A stretch of 64,000 nt of DNA, taken from Amphibalanus amphitrite. Lineage: Eukaryota > Arthropoda > Thecostraca > Balanomorpha > Balanidae. The position numbers were made by a program, and so were the translations under genes. Below, piece after piece: positions 29,230 through 40,897 of the stretch. Within the stretch, counting starts at the first letter, position 1. Every line of letters starts with the position of its first letter. Location of the stretch: NCBI RefSeq assembly GCF_019059575.1, contig NW_024883480.1, positions 1-64,000 of the forward strand, read 5' to 3'. Below the pieces are notes generated by a model. It saw only the letters and a program-made list of their open reading frames with translations. It had not been told where the DNA came from and made no database searches.

Positions 29230-30285
29230 TTCCGTGACACTAGCGTTCTCCGCGTAACGGAGCTTTGTAACGTAGGATCAAGCTCACTGATGACCACTTT
29301 AGGGCTCAGACTTGGGACAACAGCACGATAACCTAAACCGACTGGCACTGATCAAGTGTTGTGCTGTTATCTGTCCCTGTACCGCTGAGCTGTGCTATAC
29401 GAAGCCACTCTCAGCCACAGAGCGGGGAAACAGACTGGCGACCACGGGACGAGGCACATGTTCCGTGTCTTCCCTCGCCGCCGCACAGCTGGTCGTCAGA
29501 TGGAGGCCACCGGACGCTGAACGCTCGGCGTTTGTTTATATTTGTAACGATGAAATGAATGCCGCAGGCTGGGGAACTGCCGTGCCATCTACACTAGCTT
29601 CACGCAGACATGGGGTAGACTATATGGTTGTTACACATGTTTGCACGGCCTTGATTTGATGAGCAGTTTGGTTACATTTCGTTGTGTCCTGCATCCTCAA
29701 AGGCACAATAGTTAGGCAAATTATTACGCACGCACTATCCATGCATCGATTATCGATTATGCATCGATATTTAATTCCGGTTTTATTCCTATTGCGTCAT
29801 CTTCTCAACGTGCAATGCATTGCCAATATTAATCAATCATTGCAAAGTTTTTAACTATTCCATATGCATAGCGGAAGATGTAAGAATAGGCGTTTTGTCT
29901 AACAAATGGCTGTCCCTGCTCAAATCGCAGCGTATACCTTGAACCGCCCTATTTTTTCTTCTGAATTGGGTCACCTCATGGTGTGCACAAACAGTCAAGC
30001 TTTCCGCTCCGGTATCTACCAAATGCCGCGCTTGGAGTTCTTTGCATTGGTGCTGCCTACCGCAGCGATTTCAATCAACCTCCAGTAACCGGGAAAGTAT
30101 GCTCTCCGGCTCCTGCTGACGTTGAGGTTTTGTCTCAGTGCGCGTGGGAGGTAGGTACGGCAGCAGCTGCTGACAGAGACCAGTGCAGCTTCCTCAACAA
30201 TCTGTGGACAGATCGGGGGACCGGGGAAAACGGAGCACCTTTTAGCCGAGCTGAGACGACGCAGGCGGAAAAGCGTGCTCAGAGC
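29230..30285. other. Intergenic, upstream of glycine-rich gene A
   Basis: No gene recognised. It includes a short CATCGAT-rich patch near 29745-29770. It may contain upstream control sequence of the gene starting at 30357. Confidence 0.4.
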
Positions 30286-30292
30286 ATGTAAG

Positions 30293-30298
30293 TATAAA
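30293..30298 (+). promoter_or_regulatory. TATA box of glycine-rich gene A
   Basis: TATAAA lies 64 bp upstream of the ATGAAG mini-exon at 30357. The spacing is almost the same as in the paralogue at 40832 (66 bp). Confidence 0.7.
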
Positions 30299-30356
30299 TT
30301 GGGAGCAATGTTGTCAGGAGATACCACTTGTTCGGCGGTCAGCCCACGGGATAGAC

Positions 30357-33341
30357 ATGAAGGTAAGCGACATACAATGGCTCAAAGATCAAAGGGTTAT
30401 TGGGTCAACTGCCGTTTAAGACACTTCTTGTGAGTCTTTGTTCTCCGAGAAATGCAGCATTGGTTGCTCTATGAAATGTTTCGAGTGGTTCGTTTGAACG
30501 CATTGCGCTCCTTGCATTAGATCAAAAGATACTATATGTTCAACGAACGTAAATTTGTGAAAATTTGTTGCGTTATATTATATCTAGTTATAGGTACAAT
30601 TGGCATGCTCTTATATCAAACTGGAATTACACCAGTATAACGCCTTTTGGGGCGACTAACGGAGCGAGCGAGAGGGTGGGCCTTGCACGTGCGAAATTGC
30701 GAGGGGGTACTTCCAACTGACTTGTGCACGGCACCCTACTAACCGGTCTCTAGCGATGTGCCAAATTTGGGCACAATCTGCCCAGCCGTTCTCGAGATCT
30801 GGAAGCGGCACCCTGCACGTGCGCACGTGCAAAATGGGTCCCAACTGACTTGTGCACGGCACCCTACTAACCGGTCCCTAACTGTGTACCAAATTTGAGC
30901 GCAATCGGTCGAGCCGTTCTCGAGATCTGGAAACGACCCCTGCACGTGCGCACGTGCAGCAGCACCCCAACTCTGGCACATGGATATGCAGTGCCTAGTG
31001 GGTGCCTACCTACATGCCAACTTTCAGCGCAATCGGCCAAGTAGTTACCGAGATATTGCAACAATTACAAAACTGACACCTCTTCGTTTTGCACGTGGCA
31101 CGTGCATAAGGGGTCACCCACATGCATCGGGAATAGTCCAATACTTGGTAGAAGGAATGAAGCTACCCTACAAAAATTACCGCATGTGAATCGGTCAAGT
31201 GGTTGCTGAGATATAAGCCTCGCAAAAGCGTCCGCACGGCCGGCCGGCCGGCCGGCCGGCCGGCCGGCCGGCCGCTCATACTCAGAAATTTCCGTTATTC
31301 TACGTAAGACTCCGCTCGCTTCGCTCGCTCCGTAATCAAAAAGTTTATTGTAGCGGTATTACTAAATTTATTATTTCCGCTCTCGCAGATAGACTCCAAC
31401 AATACGGTCTGATAGAAGTTTTATAGCGGTTGCTACAACATCAACACGGCCTCAAACACGCCTAAACTTTGGTCTGATATCGTCTTAGGTGCTGCTCCTG
31501 ACATACTCCTAGTCCTGCCCCTACAGCTGTTATATGTTTCGCCCCTGTCGGTGACACTCCTGATTCCTTCCTATCCGCAGCTAACACTAGCCAGTCTGGT
31601 TCCGCCAGTCACGTCCATCAGTCCTCATGACACCCGACGCAATTAATGTGGGCGCTGTGGGTCTTTCTCTTACTTAATTCCCATAACTGTGGATGCTTCT
31701 CCTTCGCAAGCGCTGACTTCCCGCCTTCTCCAATGCTGCTTTGGGTCTCACTCACCTCTGACGGCTCTGACCATGCTCCTCTCCTCAGCTGCTGTGGGCG
31801 CTCTTCATCATATGAACTCTCTGAAAAGCCGCTGTAAGACACATTTGACCAATATCCCTCCACTTACTAACTCTCTGAAAAGCTGTTGTGGGCCTCACCT
31901 CTGACCATAATTTGTTTCTCAGCTGCTGTGGGCGCTCTTTCTGGCGGCGCTGGTCGCTGCCGATGACTGCGACGATGACGATGACTGCGGGGGCGGCTTC
32001 GACTTCGGCGGGGACTTCAGCACGGTCGGAGGAGACTTCGACGTCGGCCTCGGCAGTTTCGGAGGCGGCGCCGACTTAGGTCTTGGCATTAGCGGTGGCA
32101 GCTTGGGCGGAGGCGGCGCAAGTTTCATTGGAGCTGGCGGCGGCGGAGGTGGGGGCGTAAGCTTCCTCGGAGGCGGCAGTGGAGGCGGCGGAGGTATAGG
32201 CCTCATCGGCGCTGGCGGCGGAGGCGGAGGCGGCGTCAGCTTCCTTGGAGGAGGAGGAGGTGGCGGAGGCGTTGGAGTCCTGGCTGCAGGCGGCGGCGGT
32301 GGCGGTGTTGCCTTCGGCAGCAGCGTGGGAATCGGAGGAGGCGGAGTCAGTCTCGCAGGCCCTGCTGTAGCACCCGCGCCTGCCATCATCGGGTCATCTG
32401 TTGTTCGTGGAGGAAGCTTCGGCGGATCAAGTATTGGCCTCGGAACTAGCTTGATCGGTGGTGGAACCAGCCTGATCGGTGGTGGAAGCAGCCTGTTTGG
32501 CGGCGGAAGGCGGCTGTTTGGCGGCGGAAGGCGGCTCTTCGGAGGCAGCAGAGGATTCTTGAGCGGAGGTAGAGGATTCTTGAGCGGAAGCAGAGGATTC
32601 CTTGGCGGAAGCAGAGCATTCCTGGGCGGAAGCAGGGGACTTATTGGCGGAGGTCAGCGTTTCTTCAGCGGCGCCTGTGCCTTCGGCTCTGGCCTTCTCA
32701 GTATCCACGGCGGCAGCAACTGCTTCAACCCGTACCTGCTGCCGTACTCCTTCGGCCTCCTCGGAGGCGGCAGCCTTCTGGGCGGCGGCTCTGCTGGATT
32801 CCGGCGCCCGTCTCGCGGTGGTCTTTCCTACTATAGCGTGCCTCAGACTCGCTACATCTACGTCTCTGTGCCAGACCAGAGCTACTTCTACAAGGGCTAC
32901 CTGCGCGGCTACTCGGACGCCTACTCCAAGGGCTTCGCGCGGTACTACACCGCGGGCGTTCAGGATGGCATCACCATCGCCAGAAGGCTTTCAGGAGGCA
33001 GGTTCCGCTCTTCAGGTCGCTCCTTCCGTGGCATCGGAGGCGCCTCCCGAGGTATCGGCAGTTCTTTCGGAACATCCAGGGGTAGCCTGGGAACCAGCCT
33101 TGGCTACACTGGCTACGGCCAGGGCTACGGCTACGCCAGGCCTTACTACAGCCGGGTTGGCTCCGGTCTAAGCTCCGGCTCCACTGGGGGCTACTACGGA
33201 AGCTCGAACAGTGGATACTACGGCACTGGATACTACGGCGCTAGCTCCAACACGGTCAACAGCTATGCCTCCAGCACGGGCCAAAGGCGGGCTGGACCTC
33301 AGATGCCATCGTACGCTGCTCAGACCCAGTACGGAAAGTGA
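30357..33341 (+). CDS. Secreted glycine-rich protein A (474 aa), DDCDDDDC family
   Basis: Exon 1 is ATGAAG (30357-30362) with a GTAAGC donor. Exon 2 starts at 31923 after TTTCTCAG and runs to a TGA at 33339-33341, phase 0. The product begins MKLLWALFLAALVAA, a signal peptide. The mature start is DDCDDDDCGGGFDFGG, then long Gly-rich blocks (GGGGVSFLGGG, then LFGGGRRLFGG and GFLSGGR repeats). Next come RFFSGAC and a second Cys (Cys254 and Cys269, 14 residues apart) and a Tyr-rich region (about 300-345). The C terminus is Gly/Ser/Tyr-rich. No RR chitin-binding domain is seen. The mature N terminus and the FFSGAC-x14-C motif match protein B at 40898-43167, so the two are paralogues. It is probably a cuticle or extracellular-matrix component. 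A CACGTG-rich element sits in its intron. Confidence 0.8.
30632..31335 (+). mobile_element. Single copy of the CACGTG-rich element
   Basis: Runs from CCAGTATAACGCC to the CGCTCGCTCCGTAAT end and matches unit a of the composite at 21785-23858 closely. It has a longer (CCGG)n tract at about 31238-31274. It lies in the intron of glycine-rich gene A. Confidence 0.8.
31720..31922 (+). repeat. Duplicated 3' splice-site region of gene A
   Basis: The acceptor and first coding bases of exon 2 (CAGCTGCTGTGGGCGCTCTT, 31920-31939) occur identically at about 31786-31805, after another pyrimidine-rich tract ending CTCCTCAG. Other pieces (CTCACCTCTGACC, AACTCTCTGAAAAGC) are also repeated. Use of the upstream copy would read MKLLWALFII and then stop. 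Confidence 0.7.
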
Positions 33342-33344
33342 TGC

Positions 33345-35025
33345 ACCCTGTCATGACTAGCTGAATATTCGCCGTTGATTCTCGCCCCATCATCGATGTG
33401 ATCAATTCTACCCTGTAGGTATTATTAGGAGTTATATTATGTGTGTTTCTGTTGTATGCTTGGAATGTGTGTCGTTGTAGAAGTGTGGCGTCCTACCCTG
33501 TCTATGACAGAAGTTGATGTTTCTTGTTGTCTCGTCCAGTCCTGTCTCGTAAATAATTTGTTGTCCTTTGTCTTATGTCGATGAATGCGACCGATACAGT
33601 GGTAGCAATGAACTTCCCGGTAAATGGCTTTAAGGGCTGTATTTGAAATACATCAGCAATTGAGAGCAAATGTTTGGAGATGTGAGCGATAAATATTTCT
33701 GCACTACGTAAACCAGTGAGTACGAATAGTGCGAGCCATACAAGGTAAAAAGGTGAAACGTACGAACAGTTTTGTAAAGGACTCCGAAGCTCCATTGATT
33801 CGTTAACTCAATCAATTATTTCACACTAATTGGCATCAGATTACAGTGTGATAACAATCACGCAAAGGTGAACTGATCTTGCTGGTCAGCAATGATGGTA
33901 ATTGAATAATTCAAAAAGTATTGCAGCATCTAGAATTATATCCTCATAGACGGTTTAAAGACCATTTAAAGCCGGACTATTTACGAACATAATGATTGCT
34001 CGTGATGTGAAACACAAAAAGGTTGTTTCGAGAGCAAAATCGCTGGTAGAGCAAACATTTCTCAGTTATTACCATCGCAGTGAAAACTATAATAATGAAA
34101 CGTGTTTTGTTTTCATACTTTAACCTGACAAACAAATAAAAAACATATGTTGCGAATTAGCGCTCGTACCAGTATCGAGCGAAATGGATTCGACCGCTTT
34201 CTCACGACTGACAAGGGCTCACGGTTTTCCGTCCTCAGGCTACCAAACTCTGCACAGTATCAAGGAAATCAATAGATATAGCTGACTAGCGCCAGTGGAA
34301 AACCAACTGATCGGTTCACCTTTTGAGAAAACAAATATCGCCAGCATTGGCGTCACTCGACATACTGGTGTCAATGCTTCATTGATGTGCTTTTCTACGG
34401 TGCGTCATATTCGCTAAAATGGATTAAGGTGCATGCAAACACACGCAATGCAAGTCAATCGTCAATGACGTCTACCATCGTGTCAACATCCACTGTCCTT
34501 TTTGAAACGGGACGGAGTCGGCAGCACTTTTTTATTTGGCCTCGCCACACAAGCATCGTAACAAATGAAGCGTCAAACATGTGCATATCGCGCAAACATG
34601 TCATTGAAAATGCCTCAATTTCGTGACATCGTCTTCGTCAAGAATACAAGAGCGCGGCCAATATGAAAGTAAACCGTTTGGCAATGGCATGAGTCTATCA
34701 CGTCATCTGGATACGAACGTAGAGGGTCAGTAATATCTTATCCAATACTTTTGATGATCAATTACTACTTAACTTGTGAATACCAGCTTTGTCCTTTAAT
34801 AACTTGCCCCCCCCCCAAAAAAAATATATTTCCTTACCTATATACACAGACTTCTCTATTCTGTATAAAGTCTGTGCTATATATAGTACCTATTGCATTT
34901 TATTAGCACCTACCTTTATATGACTTTGAAACTTGAATGGAAATACTGGATAGTGGATACCCTCTCAGTGAACCTTAGTTTAGAAAACGTTTAAACCAGA
35001 GCGCCTCGCTAGGTCGAAGTGACAA
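33345..35025. other. 3' region of gene A and intergenic DNA
   Basis: The 3' UTR of glycine-rich gene A starts here. A candidate AATAAA lies at 34135-34140, about 800 bases past the stop. No other gene is recognised. Confidence 0.4.
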
Positions 35026-36036
35026 TTAACCCGCGCACCGACGGGGGGGCGGATATCCGCCCCCCCCTGAGGTTTTTCGTGAATAGCGGGAAAACCGCGG
35101 CGCGTAGCGCCGCGAAATTTGGTATGACTATAACCTCATCAATTTTACACATGGTGTGCAAGTTTGAACCTCCTACCTTTTAAGGTCAGGTCACCAGGTC
35201 ACTTTGAATGACCCAACCTCAAGTCACTTTTTTGCAACTTTGTCACCGTGCCAGAGCTACAGTAGATGTCGGAGGTCTTTGAAACTCGCAGGATATTATT
35301 AGGTCATTAGTAGCTACAGTTTGTATATCTCGGAATTTTGATATCGGTGACCTAAGGTCAGGTCAATTTCGCGACCTCCCCATTATAAGTCAATGGGGGA
35401 AAAATCAACTCCCTGTTTTTACCACTAAAACGGGTCGGAATGGCCCCATATACCATACATGACTTCATATACGATCAACCTTCACTACCTTGAGGTCTGT
35501 TTTGCTGTTGGGCAGCTCTGAGGTCATGTGACGTCATCAAAGGTCACCAAAGGTTTTTGGCCAATAACTCCGTACAGGAACAAGATACAGACGCGTGGAT
35601 GGTCTCATTGTGTTCAGCTCGTCAAGACGCATCGAATGATATACATGATGACCTCGAGGTCACGTGACCTGAGGTCAACCTTTGACCTTGACCTTTCGAG
35701 GTCAACATATATATCATTCGATGCGGATTGACGAGAGGATCACGATGATGCCCTTAGTTTGTTCCTATCTTGACTAATTCGAAAGTTATTCGAGAAAAAC
35801 TCTCTCCATATCTAGCGCCGCCATTTTGACTTTTTCGACCCCTGTGACGTCATCTTTGACCTGACCTGAAAATGACCTTAGTAAAAATTGTATATCTTGG
35901 CCGTGCGTATCCGATGCCGTTTACCGCTTGTCGCTATCTTGCTTCGTTCTCGAGATCTCAGGGGGGGGGCGGTCATCCGCCCCCCCCCCCCCGTCGGTAC
36001 GAAGTTGGCGCAGACCCCCGTCGGTGCGCGGGTTAA
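35026..36036 (+). mobile_element. E5: TTAA-flanked MITE with half-site arrays
   Basis: TTAA at both ends (35026-35029 and 36033-36036), with inverted termini CCCGCGCACCGACGGGG. It is a near-copy of E4 throughout, with shorter G/C runs on the left. The right end shows the roughly 30-bp spacer and second terminus copy. The half-site core with GGTCACGTGACC is intact. Confidence 0.88.
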
Positions 36037-36207
36037 CAATTGTTCCGTAAACAGGTCATTTTAAACATTCAGCATTAGTTACCTTACCGCGGCTTTTAAA
36101 TGGAAACACTCAGCCACGGCCACCAACCAGTATCAGTATAAACCATTGTATGAAATCATTTGCCAGATACTTTGGTGGTCACTCTCAAAGGCAGGCGGAT
36201 GATGATG

Positions 36208-36880
36208 GTGCTTTATTTATTTATTTATTTATTTATTTGGGGTCAAGGACAACAGGCATACGTAGGCCCATTTAATGTCCAAGTACTCAAAATCAGTCAA
36301 ATGTTACACACAAACACTGGGACAAAAACATTGCGACTACGATACAATTTTACAATTCTTTTACATATGTTGACACATTGGCCCTAAGTTCCCTTAAAGA
36401 GTCATGGAATACATCAGCATCAGTACACTGAAACAAAAACTTATTAACAAACGATGGTGCTCTAACAAAAAGTGACCTTTGTACCGCGTCTACTCTCGCA
36501 AATGGAACATGAAAGACACCACGTGCTTGTTCGGTGTTTCTCGTTGCCCTTGGCGCGATAAATAGAGGGAAATGGGCTAAAAGGGCTGCACAATCAGTAT
36601 GATTTTTATACAATTTGGCAACAAACATAATGTAATATTGTCGACGCCTATTCTCTAGACATGCGACGCCAAATAATCGCAGCAAAGCAAGTCACTGTAG
36701 TCTGTAATCAATAGCTGATGGTGAGTCTTGACATCGAGTATAACAATATAGCCAATATAAGAAACGTTGTTGCACCCTTTCGATTCTGTCCAGGTCATTT
36801 ACGTCATTTGCAAAAAAAAAAATATCAATACCTATCCCTATTCCCAGCCTCCCTACCAAAAGCGACAAGCTTGGATACAC
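36208..36880 (-). pseudogene. 3' end of a non-LTR retrotransposon (CR1/jockey-like), inactivated
   Basis: The minus strand encodes LDRIERVQQRFLYWLYCY...AIDYRLQ, a stop codon, then in the same frame LFGVACLENRRRQYYIMFVAKLY and DVFHDSLRELRANVS. This is the typical C-terminal end of LINE reverse-transcriptase polyproteins after the RT domain (IDRIERVQRRFL; L..RR....L..LYKL). The element is 5'-truncated and has at least one premature stop. On the minus strand it ends in a (TAAA)n tail, seen as (TTTA)n at about 36209-36238. It is a dead insertion. Confidence 0.75.
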
Positions 36881-37291
36881 GGATGACTAATTAGACAAGT
36901 GCAACGTCTTTCGAAAGAAATAATCAATATTTCCTAACAAGCTACCTGCATGTTTCACCGTATGTTTGGTAAAATTGATTTTTATGAAAGGTACCAAGCA
37001 ATCCCGATAAGTGTCGCAAAAGCAGCTAGCAGTAACAATGTCTTGTTTTGCGTCAGTTCATCTATCATCGTCGGCGCCATATTAAAACGGAAGTTTGCTT
37101 TCAGTAATGCCCTTCCCAGAATGGTCAAAGCCATGTGTTGGTGTGCACATTTTCGACGTTCCACCACTATTCTGCGTGCAAATACCGTGTGTATACACAC
37201 ACAACTGCCATGCACGGCTGTCAAATATCAATGATCGGATACTGTGTTGACGATGAAGGCTTCGGAAATTTGCCCACGCATGCGCCCCGAC

Positions 37292-37325
37292 TATATATGG
37301 ATAATCGCTCCAAGGAAGTCAGCCA
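37292..37325 (+). promoter_or_regulatory. TATA box and initiator of the DEG/ENaC gene
   Basis: TATATA at 37292-37297 is followed 29 bases later by TCAGCC, an initiator-like site with its A at 37321. A start there gives a 20-base leader to the first ATG at 37341, which is the ATG of the long frame. This supports the chosen start. Confidence 0.55.
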
Positions 37326-37340
37326 GTCGCCCCTAAAAGT

Positions 37341-38864
37341 TTGGAATGGACGCTACAGGTGCACACCGCACGGGGACGCTTTTTCCCGACGAATATTAGC
37401 ACTGCACTTTCAGCTGATGGACGAAAAGCCTCCCTCACACAGAAAGACCGACGTCCTACAGCTACCAGACACACCAAGATCAGACGCCGAATCTTCTGCT
37501 CCAAATGGACGCAAGCTTTCCGCCAAAACTTCCAGAAGCAAAGTGAGAGCTCAGGAGGCGGCAGGAGGAGGTCAGGTAAGAGATCAGGAGGTGACAGTTC
37601 CCAGCTATGTCCACTGCGTGTGGTGTTACGCAGCGCAGCACGCGGGGCACTTCTTCTACTGATGGCAGCGTTACTCTGGCTTCAGATCATTCAGTACCGG
37701 GCACAGCCTGTGAGCACAAGCATCGAACCCCGCCTGGTCGCCTTCCCGAGGCTAACTCTTTGTCCTGGCACGTACCTGAGGAACGACACCTTTGTTGCTG
37801 ATGCTGTGCGACGCACCAACAACGGCTCGCTCTCAGTGGAGGAGTTCTACCAGTTGATCACCATGGAGATCCGATCGTCTGCGAACACGATGGAAATGCC
37901 CAGCAAGCACTATCGATTCACAAAGTCTATAATTGGCAGCACCGATAGTGCACTTGGGTCTTGGAAACAACGCTTCTACCTTTCCTTAAGATCCGGTATC
38001 TGGCCAAATCGGTGCATTACGTTCGAACCAAGTCATGAGCTTCTCAATCCGGAAAAGCTCAGCGTTCTTAAGATGGTGTTCAAGCTGCAGACTTCGCCTA
38101 TGTTTACCACTGACAGAGGCGTTGCCTTCCAACTCTTCTTCCATGGATCCGATGAGCCTAATGTGGGTGATCTTAGTGCTGTCACAGCTAACGATGGCTC
38201 GCTGGTCACTCCAAGCGTGCGTCTCTTCGCGGGGCACTCTGCGCAATTTACAGTGACGGCCAAGGTGCGTCAGAGGGTGAACCTCCGTCGACGTCCCTGC
38301 ATCAGCAAGGTCGGCTACTCCAAGGCCGGCTGCCTCAAGGAGTGTCTGTGGCAGAGACTGACATCGCACACCGGCTGCCGACTGCCACACATGGTGGGAA
38401 AAGACGGCGAACAGCCGCCAGCTGCGCTTCGTCACCTTCCCGTATGCGAGCAGCTGTTGTTTTCCTCAAACGGTGAAGGAATGTTAAGTTTGTCAGAACA
38501 AATGACCCGTGTCGGAAACCACTCTGAAACGGTTCCAGCTGGAAATCTTGTCGTCCCTCCGGGTCTTATGAAAATCGTGAAGGGGTGTGGCTGCCTGAAA
38601 AGTTGCAGTGAAACTAGTTATATCACGCAAGTCCAAGAATCAAAGCCAACCGAACAGGCGAATCGAACCAATTTTATACTCACTTTTTATTTGGCGACCG
38701 AAGCCGTGGAGGAGTCTCTGCCATTTTCTTTGAGTACTCTCCTGGCCAATTGTGCTGGGTTTGTTGGAATGGTGACGGGTTTTTCGCTGTTCACTCTAGT
38801 GGAAATGGTGGATAAAGTTGCTACAGCAGTCTTCGGCAGGTGGATGAAACGCAGGAAGATTTAA
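37341..38864 (+). CDS. DEG/ENaC (pickpocket-type) sodium channel subunit, 507 aa
   Basis: A single uninterrupted frame. Residues 1-95 are a basic cytoplasmic N terminus, and TM1 is about 97-118 (RGALLLLMAALLWLQIIQ). The ectodomain opens YRAQPVSTSIEP...FPRLTLCPG, as family members do. Next is the Cys-rich region (LRRRPCISKVGYSKAGCLKEC...GCRLP...C) and VKGCGCLKSCSETSY, matching the conserved CxCLPxC..Y block. TM2 is about 465-495 with GFSLFTLVE, in which GFS is the G-x-S selectivity-filter position. These are amiloride-sensitive, Na+-selective trimeric channels used in mechanosensation, chemosensation or salt transport. The N-terminal HG gating motif is not obvious and GGLLGLFLG before GFS is diverged, so this is a divergent member. 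It appears intronless. Confidence 0.88.
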   Translation: MEWTLQVHTARGRFFPTNISTALSADGRKASLTQKDRRPTATRHTKIRRRIFCSKWTQAFRQNFQKQSESSGGGRRRSGKRSGGDSSQLCPLRVVLRSAARGALLLLMAALLWLQIIQYRAQPVSTSIEPRLVAFPRLTLCPGTYLRNDTFVADAVRRTNNGSLSVEEFYQLITMEIRSSANTMEMPSKHYRFTKSIIGSTDSALGSWKQRFYLSLRSGIWPNRCITFEPSHELLNPEKLSVLKMVFKLQTSPMFTTDRGVAFQLFFHGSDEPNVGDLSAVTANDGSLVTPSVRLFAGHSAQFTVTAKVRQRVNLRRRPCISKVGYSKAGCLKECLWQRLTSHTGCRLPHMVGKDGEQPPAALRHLPVCEQLLFSSNGEGMLSLSEQMTRVGNHSETVPAGNLVVPPGLMKIVKGCGCLKSCSETSYITQVQESKPTEQANRTNFILTFYLATEAVEESLPFSLSTLLANCAGFVGMVTGFSLFTLVEMVDKVATAVFGRWMKRRKI

Positions 38865-38999
38865 CTGAGGGGCCTTGAAAGTTTCACATGAAACTCCTCC
38901 GCTCTGCTTTTTCTTTTCTTTCTATCTTGCTTTTTCTCAATTTCCTTCTTCTTTCGCAGTGGAATTAAATTTTCTTCACTATTGACAAACCTCAATCTT

Positions 39000-39005
39000 A
39001 ATAAA
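39000..39005 (+). terminator. Polyadenylation signal of the DEG/ENaC gene
   Basis: AATAAA lies 136 bases past the stop codon of the channel gene, in an A-rich context. Confidence 0.55.
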
Positions 39006-39817
39006 GAAAAAAGAAAAAAGGAGTGGCAATAGCGAACTAACACTCGTAATAAACAATACACACGACTTCTCAATCATTCCGAAACGATGCTTAGATTACT
39101 GCTTCAGAAACCTGTGATTCAAAATCACCATGAAGCAGTGAAGTACTGAGCACACATCTAGTAAAGGAAGTGGACGGTATAGTCATGACCCAGGAAGAAT
39201 GAGAAGGTCGAAACAGACAGGTGTTGTGCCGGACCTTATACCCGGCGACCAGGTGTGGGTATCACTATCAATGGTGGCAATTACGCCAGATACTGTGTTC
39301 TCTTTGTTTGGTAACAAGGCAGAGTGGTTATCTGACCCAGTGAGTGCGTCAACAGTGAGGAAATTGGACATTTGGGCAGTGAGCTGAGCTAACAAGTGAC
39401 ACCTGACAAGCGTTTGTGATTTGTTGCAATATGTGATATATTGACAATTCAACACGGCGTGTTAAACAGACATTTTTCAGCTCGCGCTGCGGTTCAAGGT
39501 ATTTTGACAATTAAGATTATTACCATCTTTTTGTGCGTATCTTTGAGTATCATATGTTCTTCATAAGTTCCTTGATAACTGACAAGTGACATGTCATATG
39601 TTTCTTCAACAGACGTTGTTTACCAGCGGTTTATCTTTTTATCTATTTATCTTTCATAAAATAACAAGTTCAAATAAACGTCGTTTGAAGTCACTGTTGC
39701 GTTGCATTTGCATCGATCGGTTTCGCCAATTGGGAAACCGTTCTGCCAACAACTGACCATTGTGGCAATATGACAAAGCGTTCAGTCCATCGTCTATTGA
39801 CGAACCTCATGGCGCTC

Positions 39818-40218
39818 TATATATACGGCGAGTGACGAACATTTGTCCTCTGTCAATGTGTTATGCAGAATGACCGAATGATGTTCTTGTTCTATTTTGG
39901 CGACAGCCAAACGCGTAGTATTGAACAACTGGCAGGCTATGCAGAATGGCGCAATGCTCGAAGCCTCGAACTGCTGCTCATTTTTGATGGGGTATTGATT
40001 ATTGGGCATTGGCCATCTGACATCGCAAAATGCGTGTTTCGGGACGTCGTAAATGTTGGCGCGGGCCATAAGCCAGAATTGAACGGCATTTTAGAGACTG
40101 GTTGATTGGTTGTTGTTATCCCTTTAGGTAAGATAAGTACATACATTTTTGATAGTTATTTACAATGAATTGTTATTTATATTGATAATGTGCCTCTTTC
40201 AGTGCTTGTATCAATAAA
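39818..40218 (+). other. Possible small transcription unit
   Basis: TATATATA (39818-39825) is followed 38 bases later by an ATG opening an 80-codon frame (39863-40105, starting MQNDRMMFLFYFGDSQ). An AATAAA follows at 40213-40218. The spacing resembles a compact gene, but the peptide has no recognisable domain or signal sequence and a similar-length frame exists on the other strand. It may well be chance. The rest of 39006-40830 holds nothing else I recognise. Confidence 0.15.
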
Positions 40219-40831
40219 AACATTGGTTTGAATCGTGAAATGTGATAAAGGCGCATTCAATTGTCTTTGTGTCACGACGAAGAGAAGATGCAAAATAGAA
40301 CCAATCACAGCACTTTGTTACAAATCCATAAGCACTGACAAGTAGAGTAATCGTACTTCTTTAATTGGTCGGTATTCTGCATTGCAAATTCTATGTAATC
40401 ACAAGTCATTTCTGTGTCTTGGTGCGCAATGAGAGTTGCCCCAAGGAAGAAAGTAGGCCAATCAATCACCATTGAAAGATGTGTCGCATACTTTCTGCAC
40501 TGCAGTCCAACTCTCCAGTACACAATAACAAATACCGCTACAGAGACACGCGCACCCGTTTCTTAGGAGCTCACAGGAATGTTGAGTATCTCCTCTGAAC
40601 CCGGTATCCACTCGGAGGTAGCGACCAATTTTCCTCGGGGAGAATGACCCACACGTGTGTCCGAGACAGCGCGTTGTCCGCCGCTTTAGCTGGTCCCAAC
40701 TCGACCCATTTTTCGCAAAGTGCCGGAAATTTCGCGGTGCCCTGACACGCGCATTTTGACGTTCGGCCACTGTCAGGCGCAGAGTCTAGCGGAAAAATTG
40801 GGGCAAACAACCGTCTCATGACGGGGATAGA

Positions 40832-40837
40832 TATAAA
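40832..40837 (+). promoter_or_regulatory. TATA box of glycine-rich gene B
   Basis: TATAAA lies 66 bp upstream of the ATGAAG mini-exon, with an initiator-like CTCAGCT about 20 bp downstream. Confidence 0.7.
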
Positions 40838-40897
40838 GTCGACGAACTCTCAGCTGCAGCCAGCAGACCTCAACAGGAGCTCCACTGCACAGCAGAC

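Noticed and set aside
37135..37662. Alternative 175-residue frame overlapping the DEG/ENaC start
   Set aside because: It starts upstream of the predicted transcription start and lacks any domain. A GTAAGA donor near 37576 in it was considered, but the simple unspliced channel frame accounts for the whole family match.
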